Origin: Roseateles oligotrophus
Lineage (GTDB): Bacteria; Pseudomonadota; Gammaproteobacteria; Burkholderiales; Burkholderiaceae_C
Assembly (NCBI RefSeq): GCF_025717515.1
Contig: NZ_JAJIRN010000009.1
Span: forward strand, 1-64,000
Direction: 5' to 3'
Length of the DNA stretch: 64,000 bases
Numbering within the stretch: the stretch's first letter is position 1; each line of letters opens with the position of its first letter. Shown here in pieces: positions 53,901 through 61,268 of this stretch. The notes beneath the pieces were generated by a model. The model ran no database searches. It worked only from the letters and a program-made list of their open reading frames with translations, and was not told the DNA's origin. The translations under genes and the position numbers were made by a program.

Positions 53901-54509
53901 TTGTTGCCGATGGGCGAGGCGGTGCCCATCATTGCCATCACCGCCAATGTGCTGGCCGGCACCGCGCAGGACTGCCTGGCGGCGGGTATGAATGCGGTGC
54001 TCAACAAGCCGGTTGAGCCTCATTTGTTGAGCCAGACCTTGCTGGACTGGATGGCGAATGGGCCGGTCGGGCCGGGCGTGATCGAGGCCGATGAGGGTGA
54101 AGAGCAGGCCGAGGCGGCGCCGCCAGCGGCCGCGGATCGCTTGCCCGACGCCTTGCCGGGCATCGATGCGGAGCGGGCCTCGGTCTGGTCGAACGGCAGC
54201 GCCCGCATCTTGGCCGATATGCTGACGCGGGTGTTGGCCGACTGCGCGGGCGAACCGGCGCGCATCGCCCGCTGCATGGCCGCCGGCGACCCCAGCGGCG
54301 CGGCCCGCATCTGCCACGACCTCAGCGGCATGGCGGCGGCCGTCGGGGCCAGCAGTCTGTGTGCCGCGGCCCGCCAACTGCATGGGGAGCTGCGGGCCGG
54401 GCGCGTCGATAGCAGCTTGGCGCGCGGCGCGCTGGCGGATATCGAGGCGGAGTTCCCGCTGCTGCGCCTGAGCCAGCGTTTGCTGCAGCAGCAGGTGGAA
54501 GCGGCCTGA
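50991..54509 (+). CDS. Hybrid histidine kinase with receiver and Hpt domains
   Basis: The 1172-residue protein starts at ATG 50991 (GGAAAAG upstream). Order: membrane helix (about 9-35), a large extracytoplasmic sensor (40-300, CACHE-like), second helix (ASMLLSLLACGMILWLL), HAMP-like linker, two PAS domains (about 385-630), and HisKA with phospho-acceptor His662 in AHMSHEIRTPMN. A HATPase domain with GTGLGLTICRQLVEMMGG, a receiver with Asp954 in LMDLHMPG, and an Hpt domain with His1109 in CHDLSGMAAAVGA complete it. It is an unorthodox BarA/ArcB-like phosphorelay with no output domain. The final receiver is not encoded next to it. Confidence 0.93.
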   Translation: MLKTFFRSNALTLRVTLGGLAILLAGLWSLAWFAHRLINQDAMAALSAQQLSTAAMIAANIDDDYQLRQNVLAKIAGTIAAELPQGPAAVVAFLDQRTMLHDLFSGGVLVLDAEGAVIGDSKHADWAGQNFSAMDEIGRAMRDGLPVVGRPIARPTQAATGISITQPIRNQTGRAIGAITGMSDLFAANFLRSLSSQQYGNSGGYQLVDRRRHQSIALPNASPAQARLPAPSVSPVLDQFISGVGGSGIFVNSAGVEVLASAKPLANPNWVVIAWLPTEEAFAPLHLMQRRIVRASMLLSLLACGMILWLLRRQLRPLQQAVAQLDRTVAAPVSPAPLLLEGDDEVGRVAAAFNRQLALLRQKDADLQRSEFRWRFAIEGSGAGLWDWDLRSGRVFFSPRLLEMLGLPAEPAERDEAEWEALLHPDDWASTSAHLLDYQQGRCPIYLAEQRLRCADGSYKPCFNRGLAAERDGSGRPLRMIGTYSDLSEQKAHESRLRDLLRFEDSILQVAPYAIIAVGPDGLISHFNGGAEQMLGYRADEVIGQHDLTLLHDPLELAAAGQAQASEVGSAPQRAIEPLVAASRQGGVHQREWTLRRKDGSQLAVLVSSVQLRADDGREAGFLGLAVDITQSKAAAQQLELALQRAEAATRAKSNFLAHMSHEIRTPMNAILGSASLLELDGLTPGQLGHLQVMRHSGRLLLALLDDVLDFSKIEAGHLLFVMQPFAPSKLFEDLAGVVAVMAAGKALEINFELADDLPPLLVGDARRLEQILNNLLGNAVKFTAQGAISLRVQCQQQVAGQVRLQFEVIDTGIGIAADQIEAIFEAFEQAEGGATTQRFGGTGLGLTICRQLVEMMGGSIGVESVEGQGSRFHFTALFALPVADAQARSSAAAPDIGRLQGRRVLMVEDNAFNRDVLEAMLHRFGIEVDVAVDGPDGLECFEVGCPYDAVLMDLHMPGLDGFECSRRIRLLPMGEAVPIIAITANVLAGTAQDCLAAGMNAVLNKPVEPHLLSQTLLDWMANGPVGPGVIEADEGEEQAEAAPPAAADRLPDALPGIDAERASVWSNGSARILADMLTRVLADCAGEPARIARCMAAGDPSGAARICHDLSGMAAAVGASSLCAAARQLHGELRAGRVDSSLARGALADIEAEFPLLRLSQRLLQQQVEAA

Positions 54510-54513
54510 ACGG

Positions 54514-54555
54514 CCCGGCCCCCTGCAAGGGTGCGGCCGGGCAGAGGGGGCCGGG
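54514..54555 (+). terminator. GC-rich hairpin after the hybrid kinase
   Basis: CCCGGCCCCCT (54514-54524) and AGGGGGCCGGG (54545-54555) form a perfect eleven-base stem with a 20-base loop, starting five bases after the kinase stop. No T-run follows, so termination may be Rho-dependent, or the hairpin may only protect the 3' end. Confidence 0.55.
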
Positions 54556-54628
54556 GAGTCCCGGCTATACAAGTCACATCCTTTAGGCAGAATGGGCCGC
54601 TTGCTTTCACCCAACTGAGCTCTCATTT

Positions 54629-56332
54629 ATGGCCGCATTACCGATCCCTCGTTTTGACGAGTTCTACCGTTACGAGCCGCTGACCGAGCTGCTGTTTGCC
54701 TATGCCCAGGCTTGCCCGAATCTGGTCTCGGTGCGCTCGATCGGCCGCAGCCATGAGGGCCGCGAAATCTGGGTCTTGGTGCTGACCAACACCGCCACCG
54801 GCGCCGATGTCGACAAGCCGGCCTTTTGGCTGGACGGCAATATCCATGCCGCCGAACTGACCGCCTCGACCACCTGCCTCTACTACCTGCACCACCTGAT
54901 CACGGGCTATGGCAGCGACGCTCAAATCACGCATCTGCTCGACACCCGCGCCATCTATATGGTGCCGCGCCTGAACCCCGATGGTGCCGAGCTGGCGCTG
55001 TTGCCGAGGCCGCGCCATATCCGCTCCTCGACCCGCCCCTATCCCTATGACGAGCAGCCAGTCGATGGCCTGACGCCCGAAGACATCGACGGCGACGGCC
55101 GCATTCTGAGCATGCGCGTGCCCGACCCGCATGGCACTTATAAAAAACATGTCGACGAGCCGCGCCTGCTGGTGGCGCGCGAGCCGGGCGAGTTTGGCGG
55201 CGAGTATTACCGCCTGCTGCCCGAGGGCTTCATCAAGAACCATGACGGCCTGACCGTGACGGTCAACAAAGACCGCGAGGGGCTGGACCTGAACCGTAAC
55301 TTCCCATCCGAGTGGCGGCAGGAATACAAGCAGGTCGGTGCCGGGCCGTTCCCGACCAGCGAGCCCGAGGTGCGGGCGATGGTGGAGTTCATCAGCACCC
55401 ACCCGAATATCGGCGCGGCGATCAGCTATCACACCCACAGCGGCGTGATCCTGCGGCCGATGGGCGGGCATAGCGATGACGACATGATCCCCGAGGATTT
55501 ATGGGCCTATAAGCGCTTCTCGGCCTTGGGTGAAAAGCACAGCGGCTACCCCGCGATCAGCATCTGGCACGACTTCAAATACCACCCCAAGGAAGTCATC
55601 ACCGGCACGCAGGACTGGGTCTACGAACATCTGGGCGCGCTGTTCTGGGTGGTGGAGCTGTGGTCACCGAACAAAGAGGCCGGCATCGAGGGCTATAAAT
55701 GGATCGACTGGTACCGCGACCACTCGGTCGAAGACGATTTGAAGCTGCTCAAGTGGAGCGACGAGCAATGTGGCGGCAAGGCTTACGTGGACTGGACCGC
55801 CTTTCATCACCCGCAGCTCGGTGCCGTCGAGATTGGCGGTTGGGACAAGATGAACTATTGGCGCAATCCGCCGCCCTGGCTGCGCGAGCGCGAGGCGGCC
55901 CGCTTCCCGGCCTGGATGAACCAGATCGCCTTGAGCCTGCCCAAGCTGGAGCTGCTGCGCACCGAGGTGCGTGCGCTGGGCCCCGACACCTGGCGCATCC
56001 GCATGGCGGTGGCCAATAGCGGCTATCTGCCGGCCTATGTGACCAAGCGGGCGCTGGAGCGAAAGGTGGTGCGCGGCGTGATGTTCGAGATTCACATGCC
56101 TGCGCTTGATCCGACCGTGAGCCTGGTCAGCGGCAAGGAGCGCATGGAAGGTCCGCAGCTCGAAGGCCACGGCCCCAAGTCCTCGCAGCAAGCCTTTCTG
56201 CCCAGCCGCGAGCTGACCGCCGACCGGGCGGTCGGCGAATGGGTGGTGCGCGCACCCAAGGGCACGCGGCTGGCGTTGACGGCCAGCGCGGAGCGGGCGG
56301 GGACGGTGAGGACGGAGGTCAGCTTGGATTGA
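54629..56332 (+). CDS. M14-family zinc carboxypeptidase
   Basis: The 567 residues include the zinc-binding HxxE pair His73 and Glu76 (DGNIHAAELTAS), the third ligand His268 in SYHTHSG and the likely catalytic Glu in VVELWSPN. RNFP and other M14 landmarks (LDLNRNFPSEW, arginine for the C-terminal carboxylate) are present. The final 120 residues form an all-beta appended domain. No signal peptide is visible at the N-terminus, so it is probably cytoplasmic, which is unusual for digestive M14 enzymes and suggests peptide turnover. It is a single gene. Confidence 0.88.
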   Translation: MAALPIPRFDEFYRYEPLTELLFAYAQACPNLVSVRSIGRSHEGREIWVLVLTNTATGADVDKPAFWLDGNIHAAELTASTTCLYYLHHLITGYGSDAQITHLLDTRAIYMVPRLNPDGAELALLPRPRHIRSSTRPYPYDEQPVDGLTPEDIDGDGRILSMRVPDPHGTYKKHVDEPRLLVAREPGEFGGEYYRLLPEGFIKNHDGLTVTVNKDREGLDLNRNFPSEWRQEYKQVGAGPFPTSEPEVRAMVEFISTHPNIGAAISYHTHSGVILRPMGGHSDDDMIPEDLWAYKRFSALGEKHSGYPAISIWHDFKYHPKEVITGTQDWVYEHLGALFWVVELWSPNKEAGIEGYKWIDWYRDHSVEDDLKLLKWSDEQCGGKAYVDWTAFHHPQLGAVEIGGWDKMNYWRNPPPWLREREAARFPAWMNQIALSLPKLELLRTEVRALGPDTWRIRMAVANSGYLPAYVTKRALERKVVRGVMFEIHMPALDPTVSLVSGKERMEGPQLEGHGPKSSQQAFLPSRELTADRAVGEWVVRAPKGTRLALTASAERAGTVRTEVSLD

Positions 56333-56375
56333 AGCAAGCCCCCCGCTTCACGCAGCCTGCGGCTTCAGTCCCGTT

Positions 56376-58016
56376 TCAAAGCAAACCCTGCTCATCCAGC
56401 CAGGCTTGCATGGTCTCCGGCAACTCCTCACGCGCTTCTTCGGAGGGCCACGGCGCACCGGCGGCCAACAGCGCTTGCAGCGCGCCCAGGTAGTCGCCGC
56501 CGGCTTGAGGCAGATGCACGGCGGCATGCTGCAGGCTGCCCATCACATCGCCGCCAAAGCCGTTGCGCTCTTCCCAGCTGGCGCCGTGAGCTAGCAACAG
56601 CCGCACCAGGGTCGCGTCGCCGTTGAAGGCCGCTTGGTTGAGCGCACTGGCTTGCCAGTCGCCCTGCACCGCGACCGGCCAGCCTAGCGACAGCATCAAG
56701 GCTACCGAGGCCTTTGCTCGGCGCTGCGCCTGGTCGGGCAGCAGGCGCAGCGCTTGCGCGTCCAACTGCGTCATGAGCTCGGGCTGTTCATTCACCAAGG
56801 CTAGGGCAGTGGGCTCATCGGCTGCCGCACAGGCGGCCAGGAAGCGCTCCCTTGCCGAGGGCAACTCGGGCCATGCGCCCTGCGCCGCCAACAGTTCTAG
56901 AGCTTCAAGTTCACCCAGCAGCGCCGCCAAGGTGGCCGGGTTGCGGCCCTCGGCATCGCGTGCCGAAAGATCGGCGCCCTGCGCGATCAGCTGGCTCAGG
57001 CAGGCCGCCCGGCGGCCTCGGCGCAGCGCATGGTGCAGGGCCGTGGCACCCTCGGGGCCGGCTTCATTGACATCGGCGCCCAGGCTGAGTGCCAGCGCGA
57101 GGCCGGCGGGGTCCTCAAAGTCGAGCAGGCGCAATAACGCGTTAGTGCCCTGCCAGCGCGCACCGTGGGCGATCAGCTGACGGATCTGCAACGCGGCTCG
57201 GCTGCGGTCGGCGTCTTCGCAGGCGTGGTACAGCGACTCGCCGTCATTGGGGTTTGCGCCGGCAGCCAGCAGTGCGGCGGCGAGCTCCGGGCTTTGCGCC
57301 TGGGCGATGGCGCCGTAGAGCAGTGGCAGCCCTGGCGGCTCGGTCGCACCTGGCGCGGGTTCCTGGTCAGGGTCGGGCATGCGCAGCGCATCGAGATCGC
57401 TACCACCTTGAGCACAGTCCTCGAGCAGGGCTCGGGCGCTGCGCATCAAGCCGCCCGCCCAGGGCTCGCCGAGCCGATGCAGGCTGGAGAAGCACACGTA
57501 CGCCAAGGCCGGCGCATCGAACGGTGGCAGTCGCTGGCCCGCAGCGGGCACCGCTTCCAGCGTCTCCAGTTCACCCCGAACCAAGGCCAGCGCCGCGCGC
57601 AGGCCCGGCGGGCACGGGCCACGCAAACGCTGCATCAGCGCCAAGGCGCGCTCCGGCTGCGGGCTGTCCCAGCCCCGGCCCAGCGCCAAAGCCAGGCTGC
57701 GCGTGACCAGCGCTGCGTTGTCGAGCTGGCGCGCTTCCTGCTGCGCCATGACGGCGCGGTGCAGAGCGGGCCAGCTGGGGAAGCCCAGTTCGCGCGCTAT
57801 CACCAACTGGGCCAGGCTGAGGCTGGGCGGCGCGGCCGCATCGCCCTGGCGGTAGGGCGCGGCGCGTTCCAGGCTGGGGCTGTCATCACCGGCGCGCCAG
57901 GCGCGCAGCAGTTCACGCGCCTGGCGCTTGAGTTGCTGCAGATCGGCGTGATTTGGAAGTGCGGGGAGAGCGGAAAGATCGGGCTGCGCTGCAGCCCCGT
58001 GATGGTTCGTCTTCAA
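56376..58016 (-). CDS. Ankyrin-repeat protein
   Basis: The 546-residue protein starts with a conserved helical segment common to bacterial ankyrin proteins (LKRQARELLRAWRAGD ... LAQLVIARELGFPSWPALHRAV). Several ankyrin repeats follow, with the A-x-x-x-x-L-L-x-x-G pattern (AALLAAGANPNDGESLYHACED, ATALHHALRRGRRAACLSQLIAQGADLSARDAEGRNPATLAALLGELEALELLAAQGAWP in parts, NQAAFNGDATLVRLLLAHGASW). No signal peptide is present. It is probably a protein-binding scaffold; the partner is unknown. It is downstream of, but 236 bases from, the lipoprotein gene on the same strand. Confidence 0.85.
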   Translation of the reverse strand: MKTNHHGAAAQPDLSALPALPNHADLQQLKRQARELLRAWRAGDDSPSLERAAPYRQGDAAAPPSLSLAQLVIARELGFPSWPALHRAVMAQQEARQLDNAALVTRSLALALGRGWDSPQPERALALMQRLRGPCPPGLRAALALVRGELETLEAVPAAGQRLPPFDAPALAYVCFSSLHRLGEPWAGGLMRSARALLEDCAQGGSDLDALRMPDPDQEPAPGATEPPGLPLLYGAIAQAQSPELAAALLAAGANPNDGESLYHACEDADRSRAALQIRQLIAHGARWQGTNALLRLLDFEDPAGLALALSLGADVNEAGPEGATALHHALRRGRRAACLSQLIAQGADLSARDAEGRNPATLAALLGELEALELLAAQGAWPELPSARERFLAACAAADEPTALALVNEQPELMTQLDAQALRLLPDQAQRRAKASVALMLSLGWPVAVQGDWQASALNQAAFNGDATLVRLLLAHGASWEERNGFGGDVMGSLQHAAVHLPQAGGDYLGALQALLAAGAPWPSEEAREELPETMQAWLDEQGLL

Positions 58017-58097
58017 GGGAAACCTCCATGCGTGTAAAGCCTGTGATCCGCGCGATCAGGCCGCACAAAGGCAAAACAGTGGGAAGTGATGCTTGAG

Positions 58098-58126
58098 CGG
58101 ACGCGGTCTTGATGAACTCGCGTCCG
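58098..58126. promoter_or_regulatory. Inverted repeat upstream of the ankyrin gene
   Basis: CGGACGCG and CGCGTCCG are perfect eight-base arms with a 13-base spacer, about 80 bases upstream of the ankyrin start and 130 bases past the lipoprotein stop. It could be a regulator site or, on the minus strand, a terminator stem for the lipoprotein gene. No T-run is present. Confidence 0.35.
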
Positions 58127-58252
58127 TCCGGGTGGGCTCAGCCCTGCCTGCGGATCCAGCAGCGCCCCGGCTGGCGCTGGCGCATAGTGTGCCATAACTG
58201 ATACACAGTGCGGGGCGCTGCCGCAGCTGAAATTGCTGCGGCCCTGGCCCCA

Positions 58253-61213
58253 TCACTCCACGATGGTGCTGGTCGTCTCGGTGCGGTTGTTGCCCAAATC
58301 GGTATCGATTTCGGCCGCAGAGACCCGCGCGCTGATGGTGTAAAGCCCCAGTGCCAGCGGTGCTTGCACGTCGACCAAAAAGGCCCGGCGCTCGCCCACG
58401 TCGATCTGTTCGGTGCGACAGACCACGGTGTTGAGGCTGCTGCTGCAGCCGCTCCAGCCCACCTGGCCCAGCACGCTCCAGCCCGGTGGCAGCTTGAATT
58501 CGGTCCGAACATCAGTGGCGCGCCCAAAACCCTGGTTCAACAGGTTGACGCTGTAGGTCAGCGTGCCCGCCGGCTTGACGGTGGGGGTGGCCACCAGTTC
58601 CACCGACAGATCGGTGCTGGCCGACCTTGAAGGGCCTTCTTTCAGGTCCAGCGTCAATGCCAACGTTTTGAACTCATTGACCACAGGCGTACCCTGGAAG
58701 CGAATGGCCCGGCGGCCGTCAGCATCGACCGTGATGTTGCCCCGCAGGGCAGAGGCTGTGGAAGAAAACAAGAAGCCGTGCCCGAATTTCTCGTCGATGG
58801 CGGTGTTTTTCTCCTGCTCAAAAAATGGGCTGGTGCAAGCCAGGCTTCGCTCGGTCGCGAACGTGCGTTCAACCTTGCTGCCGACCGCAAACAGCTGAAC
58901 GTTGAACGGCGCCAAACGCCAGACACCGGCCACCCGATCGATTTCCAAAGTGCCATGGCCGCTGGACGTTCCCGTGCCCGACGCCTTTACCGCTGTTTCG
59001 GTGTTCTTCACGAAGGCGCAGCCATTGCTGGCCTTGACCGGCTCCCGCACCAAGGACACCATGTCATGGGCCGCGCTGGTGCTCAAAGCGGCGGCCTGCA
59101 GGACGGAAGAATCACCCAGCTCAACCTCACCGTCGACGAAGTAACGGAAGCTGCCGCCGATCTTGTTGCTAAGCGCTGGCGCGCCGGCGGCCACCGGGAG
59201 GGGGCTGGCCATTGTTTCCGTGACCGTCATGCGCCCACGGAAGACTTCGGGCAACTGCTGCGCCTTGGCCAATTCCAGGCTCACAGGCAGGGGCAGCACC
59301 GTATCGACGAAGGCGGCAAAGCTGCGCCCGGAGGCGCCGGCCGTGCCCTGCGCCACCCAGGTCAATTCGAACGCGGTCTGATCGGCAGCGGCGTCCATGC
59401 TGGCCACCTCAAGCGGCAGCATGCCTTCGCGGATGAAGTAGATGATCACCCGGCGCACGTTGTAGCCCAGCCCTGGGAAGCGAGCGGTCTTGGGGTCCAG
59501 CTTGACCTGAAAGCTGAGGGTCTTGCCGTCGATGAATTCACCGTCCTTGGCGGCGTTGGCCCCGCTCATGCTTGCCGTGCCTTTGGGGGAATCGCCCAGG
59601 GGCAGGCTCAGTTGCACTTTCAACAGGGTGACCTTGAAAATGCCCAGCTTCTGCAACAGTGCCCGCAGCGCCGTCTCACCTTTGTTCAAAGAACCGACCG
59701 AGCCTTCCACCAACAGGTGCAGTTTGTAGTCGGAGCGGTAGTCAGGCAAGCCGGGATCGACCGCCGCCAACTGCGTTGCGGCGGGCGCCAGATTGGCCTC
59801 GAACTTGGGGCCGGCACGAACCCCCACGGCGTCAATGCGCAGTTCGCTGACCAAGGTCATGCCGACGCGCAACTTGGCAAATCCATAGCCATAGACCGAG
59901 AACTCACTGCGCGCTTCGGCCAAGGCCTGGCCCGGCGTGATGAAGCGTGTGGTGCTGGAGGCTTCGGGCTTCCAGTCGCTGACCATCCGGCAAGTTCCGA
60001 GGCTGCAGTCCAAGCCTGCCTCCAAGCGACCCTTGGCATCGACGGTGAACTCGGCCCCCAGCAAGGGGATGCGCACCGAGCCTTCGGTCTCGAAGCCCAT
60101 GCCGGCCTGTAACTCACCCGCGACCAAGAGCCCGAAGACGCCCGGCATCGGCACCAGGCGCTGCAACAGCGTCTTCTCACAAGTCAGGTTCACCAAGCCG
60201 GCCACATTGACCTGGAGATTGGTCTTCATCTTGAAGCTGGCCTCGGCTTGCAAGAGCAACTTCCTCAGGCCGGTGCTGCGTTCATAGTCCAGCACATAGC
60301 GGGGCACGAACTTGATGTTGAACGAGACGGGTTGCGGCATCGAAATGGGCAATTCGGAGCCCACCAGTTCGCAAGCGAACGGGCCCAAGTTGAACTTCCT
60401 CAGCGACAGGGCTTTTCTGCGCTCGTCCATGCCACTGCCCGAGCCGGTGGCCCCGGGTTTTGGGGTGAAGATGTACTCACCGTCCTGCAGGCGCACGTCG
60501 TACATTGCTTGCAAGTCTGCCGGCACTTGCAGGGGCAGCCCGGCCAGGTCAACCGTCTCCTGCAAGCGCCCCGACTGCAGCAGGCGGTCCAATCCCACCG
60601 TCTTCAGGCGCACGCGCACATTGCCGTTTTCCTGGCTGGCTGCGAGCACTTCACCGCCAATGGACTTGCCCTCGCGCCCCAGCAGCAGGCTGCCCACCGC
60701 AGGCAGCGGCAATCCGCTCAACACCACCTCATAGGCCTTGTCGTTATCCGGTTCAGCGCCCGCCTCCACGGCCACGGGGTCGGCCATCACTTGCGCGTCG
60801 GTCAGCAGCGTCACGCCCGCAGCCGCTTGCGCCACCGCCACCACCACGGGCGCCGATCGAACCCCGTCGACCACGGCAAACACTTGGCCAGACCCGGCGG
60901 CCACTGCTGCCCGAACCGTGCCATTGGCCCCTACCTCCACTTCTGCCGGCTTTGAGCTCTGCCAAGTCACTGTTTGGCTGACCAGCCGACCCTCGCTGTC
61001 GAAGGCCCGAGCTTGCAAGGACTGCTGTTGCCCCAGCCCGGTGAGCAGCAGCGCCGCCGGCTCGACTTCCACCCGCACCGCCGGCCCGCTGGGCGGCGGC
61101 TGGCTTGGCGGCCCGCTGTTGGCGGCACCGCCACCCTCACTGCCGCCTCCGCCGCAAGCCGACAGGGCAAGTGCAAACAAACAAAACAAGAACAGGCGCG
61201 GCTTGAGTTTCAT
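58253..61213 (-). CDS. Large secreted lipoprotein with Ig-like and DUF11-type domains
   Basis: The 986 residues start with a lipoprotein signal (lipobox LSAC, Cys20), a Gly/Pro-rich linker and a Big_2-like Ig domain (about 45-130: VEVEPAALLLTGLGQQQSLQARAFDSEGRLVSQTVTWQSSKPAEVEV in parts). A long middle region (about 240-780) of beta-rich sequence is not recognised. A C-terminal DUF11-like domain (about 870-980: LVATPTVKPAGTLTYSVNLLNQGFGRATDVRTEFKLPPGW) closes it. It is probably surface-anchored. Its start lies 55 bases past the stop of the PEP-CTERM gene on the same strand, so they may be co-transcribed. Confidence 0.8.
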   Translation of the reverse strand: MKLKPRLFLFCLFALALSACGGGGSEGGGAANSGPPSQPPPSGPAVRVEVEPAALLLTGLGQQQSLQARAFDSEGRLVSQTVTWQSSKPAEVEVGANGTVRAAVAAGSGQVFAVVDGVRSAPVVVAVAQAAAGVTLLTDAQVMADPVAVEAGAEPDNDKAYEVVLSGLPLPAVGSLLLGREGKSIGGEVLAASQENGNVRVRLKTVGLDRLLQSGRLQETVDLAGLPLQVPADLQAMYDVRLQDGEYIFTPKPGATGSGSGMDERRKALSLRKFNLGPFACELVGSELPISMPQPVSFNIKFVPRYVLDYERSTGLRKLLLQAEASFKMKTNLQVNVAGLVNLTCEKTLLQRLVPMPGVFGLLVAGELQAGMGFETEGSVRIPLLGAEFTVDAKGRLEAGLDCSLGTCRMVSDWKPEASSTTRFITPGQALAEARSEFSVYGYGFAKLRVGMTLVSELRIDAVGVRAGPKFEANLAPAATQLAAVDPGLPDYRSDYKLHLLVEGSVGSLNKGETALRALLQKLGIFKVTLLKVQLSLPLGDSPKGTASMSGANAAKDGEFIDGKTLSFQVKLDPKTARFPGLGYNVRRVIIYFIREGMLPLEVASMDAAADQTAFELTWVAQGTAGASGRSFAAFVDTVLPLPVSLELAKAQQLPEVFRGRMTVTETMASPLPVAAGAPALSNKIGGSFRYFVDGEVELGDSSVLQAAALSTSAAHDMVSLVREPVKASNGCAFVKNTETAVKASGTGTSSGHGTLEIDRVAGVWRLAPFNVQLFAVGSKVERTFATERSLACTSPFFEQEKNTAIDEKFGHGFLFSSTASALRGNITVDADGRRAIRFQGTPVVNEFKTLALTLDLKEGPSRSASTDLSVELVATPTVKPAGTLTYSVNLLNQGFGRATDVRTEFKLPPGWSVLGQVGWSGCSSSLNTVVCRTEQIDVGERRAFLVDVQAPLALGLYTISARVSAAEIDTDLGNNRTETTSTIVE

Positions 61214-61268
61214 GACTATCCGAGAGGATTTGGCGGCCGTGGCTACGGGGCAAAGGGCTGAGTCGGCT

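Noticed and set aside
51633-54626. Minus-strand frame of 997 codons opposite the hybrid kinase
   Set aside because: The sequence is Arg/Gln/His-rich without domain features. The plus strand has complete kinase, receiver and Hpt motifs.
58098-58126. Treating the hairpin as a definite intrinsic terminator
   Set aside because: There is no T-run on either strand, and it could equally be an operator; I recorded it only as an inverted repeat.
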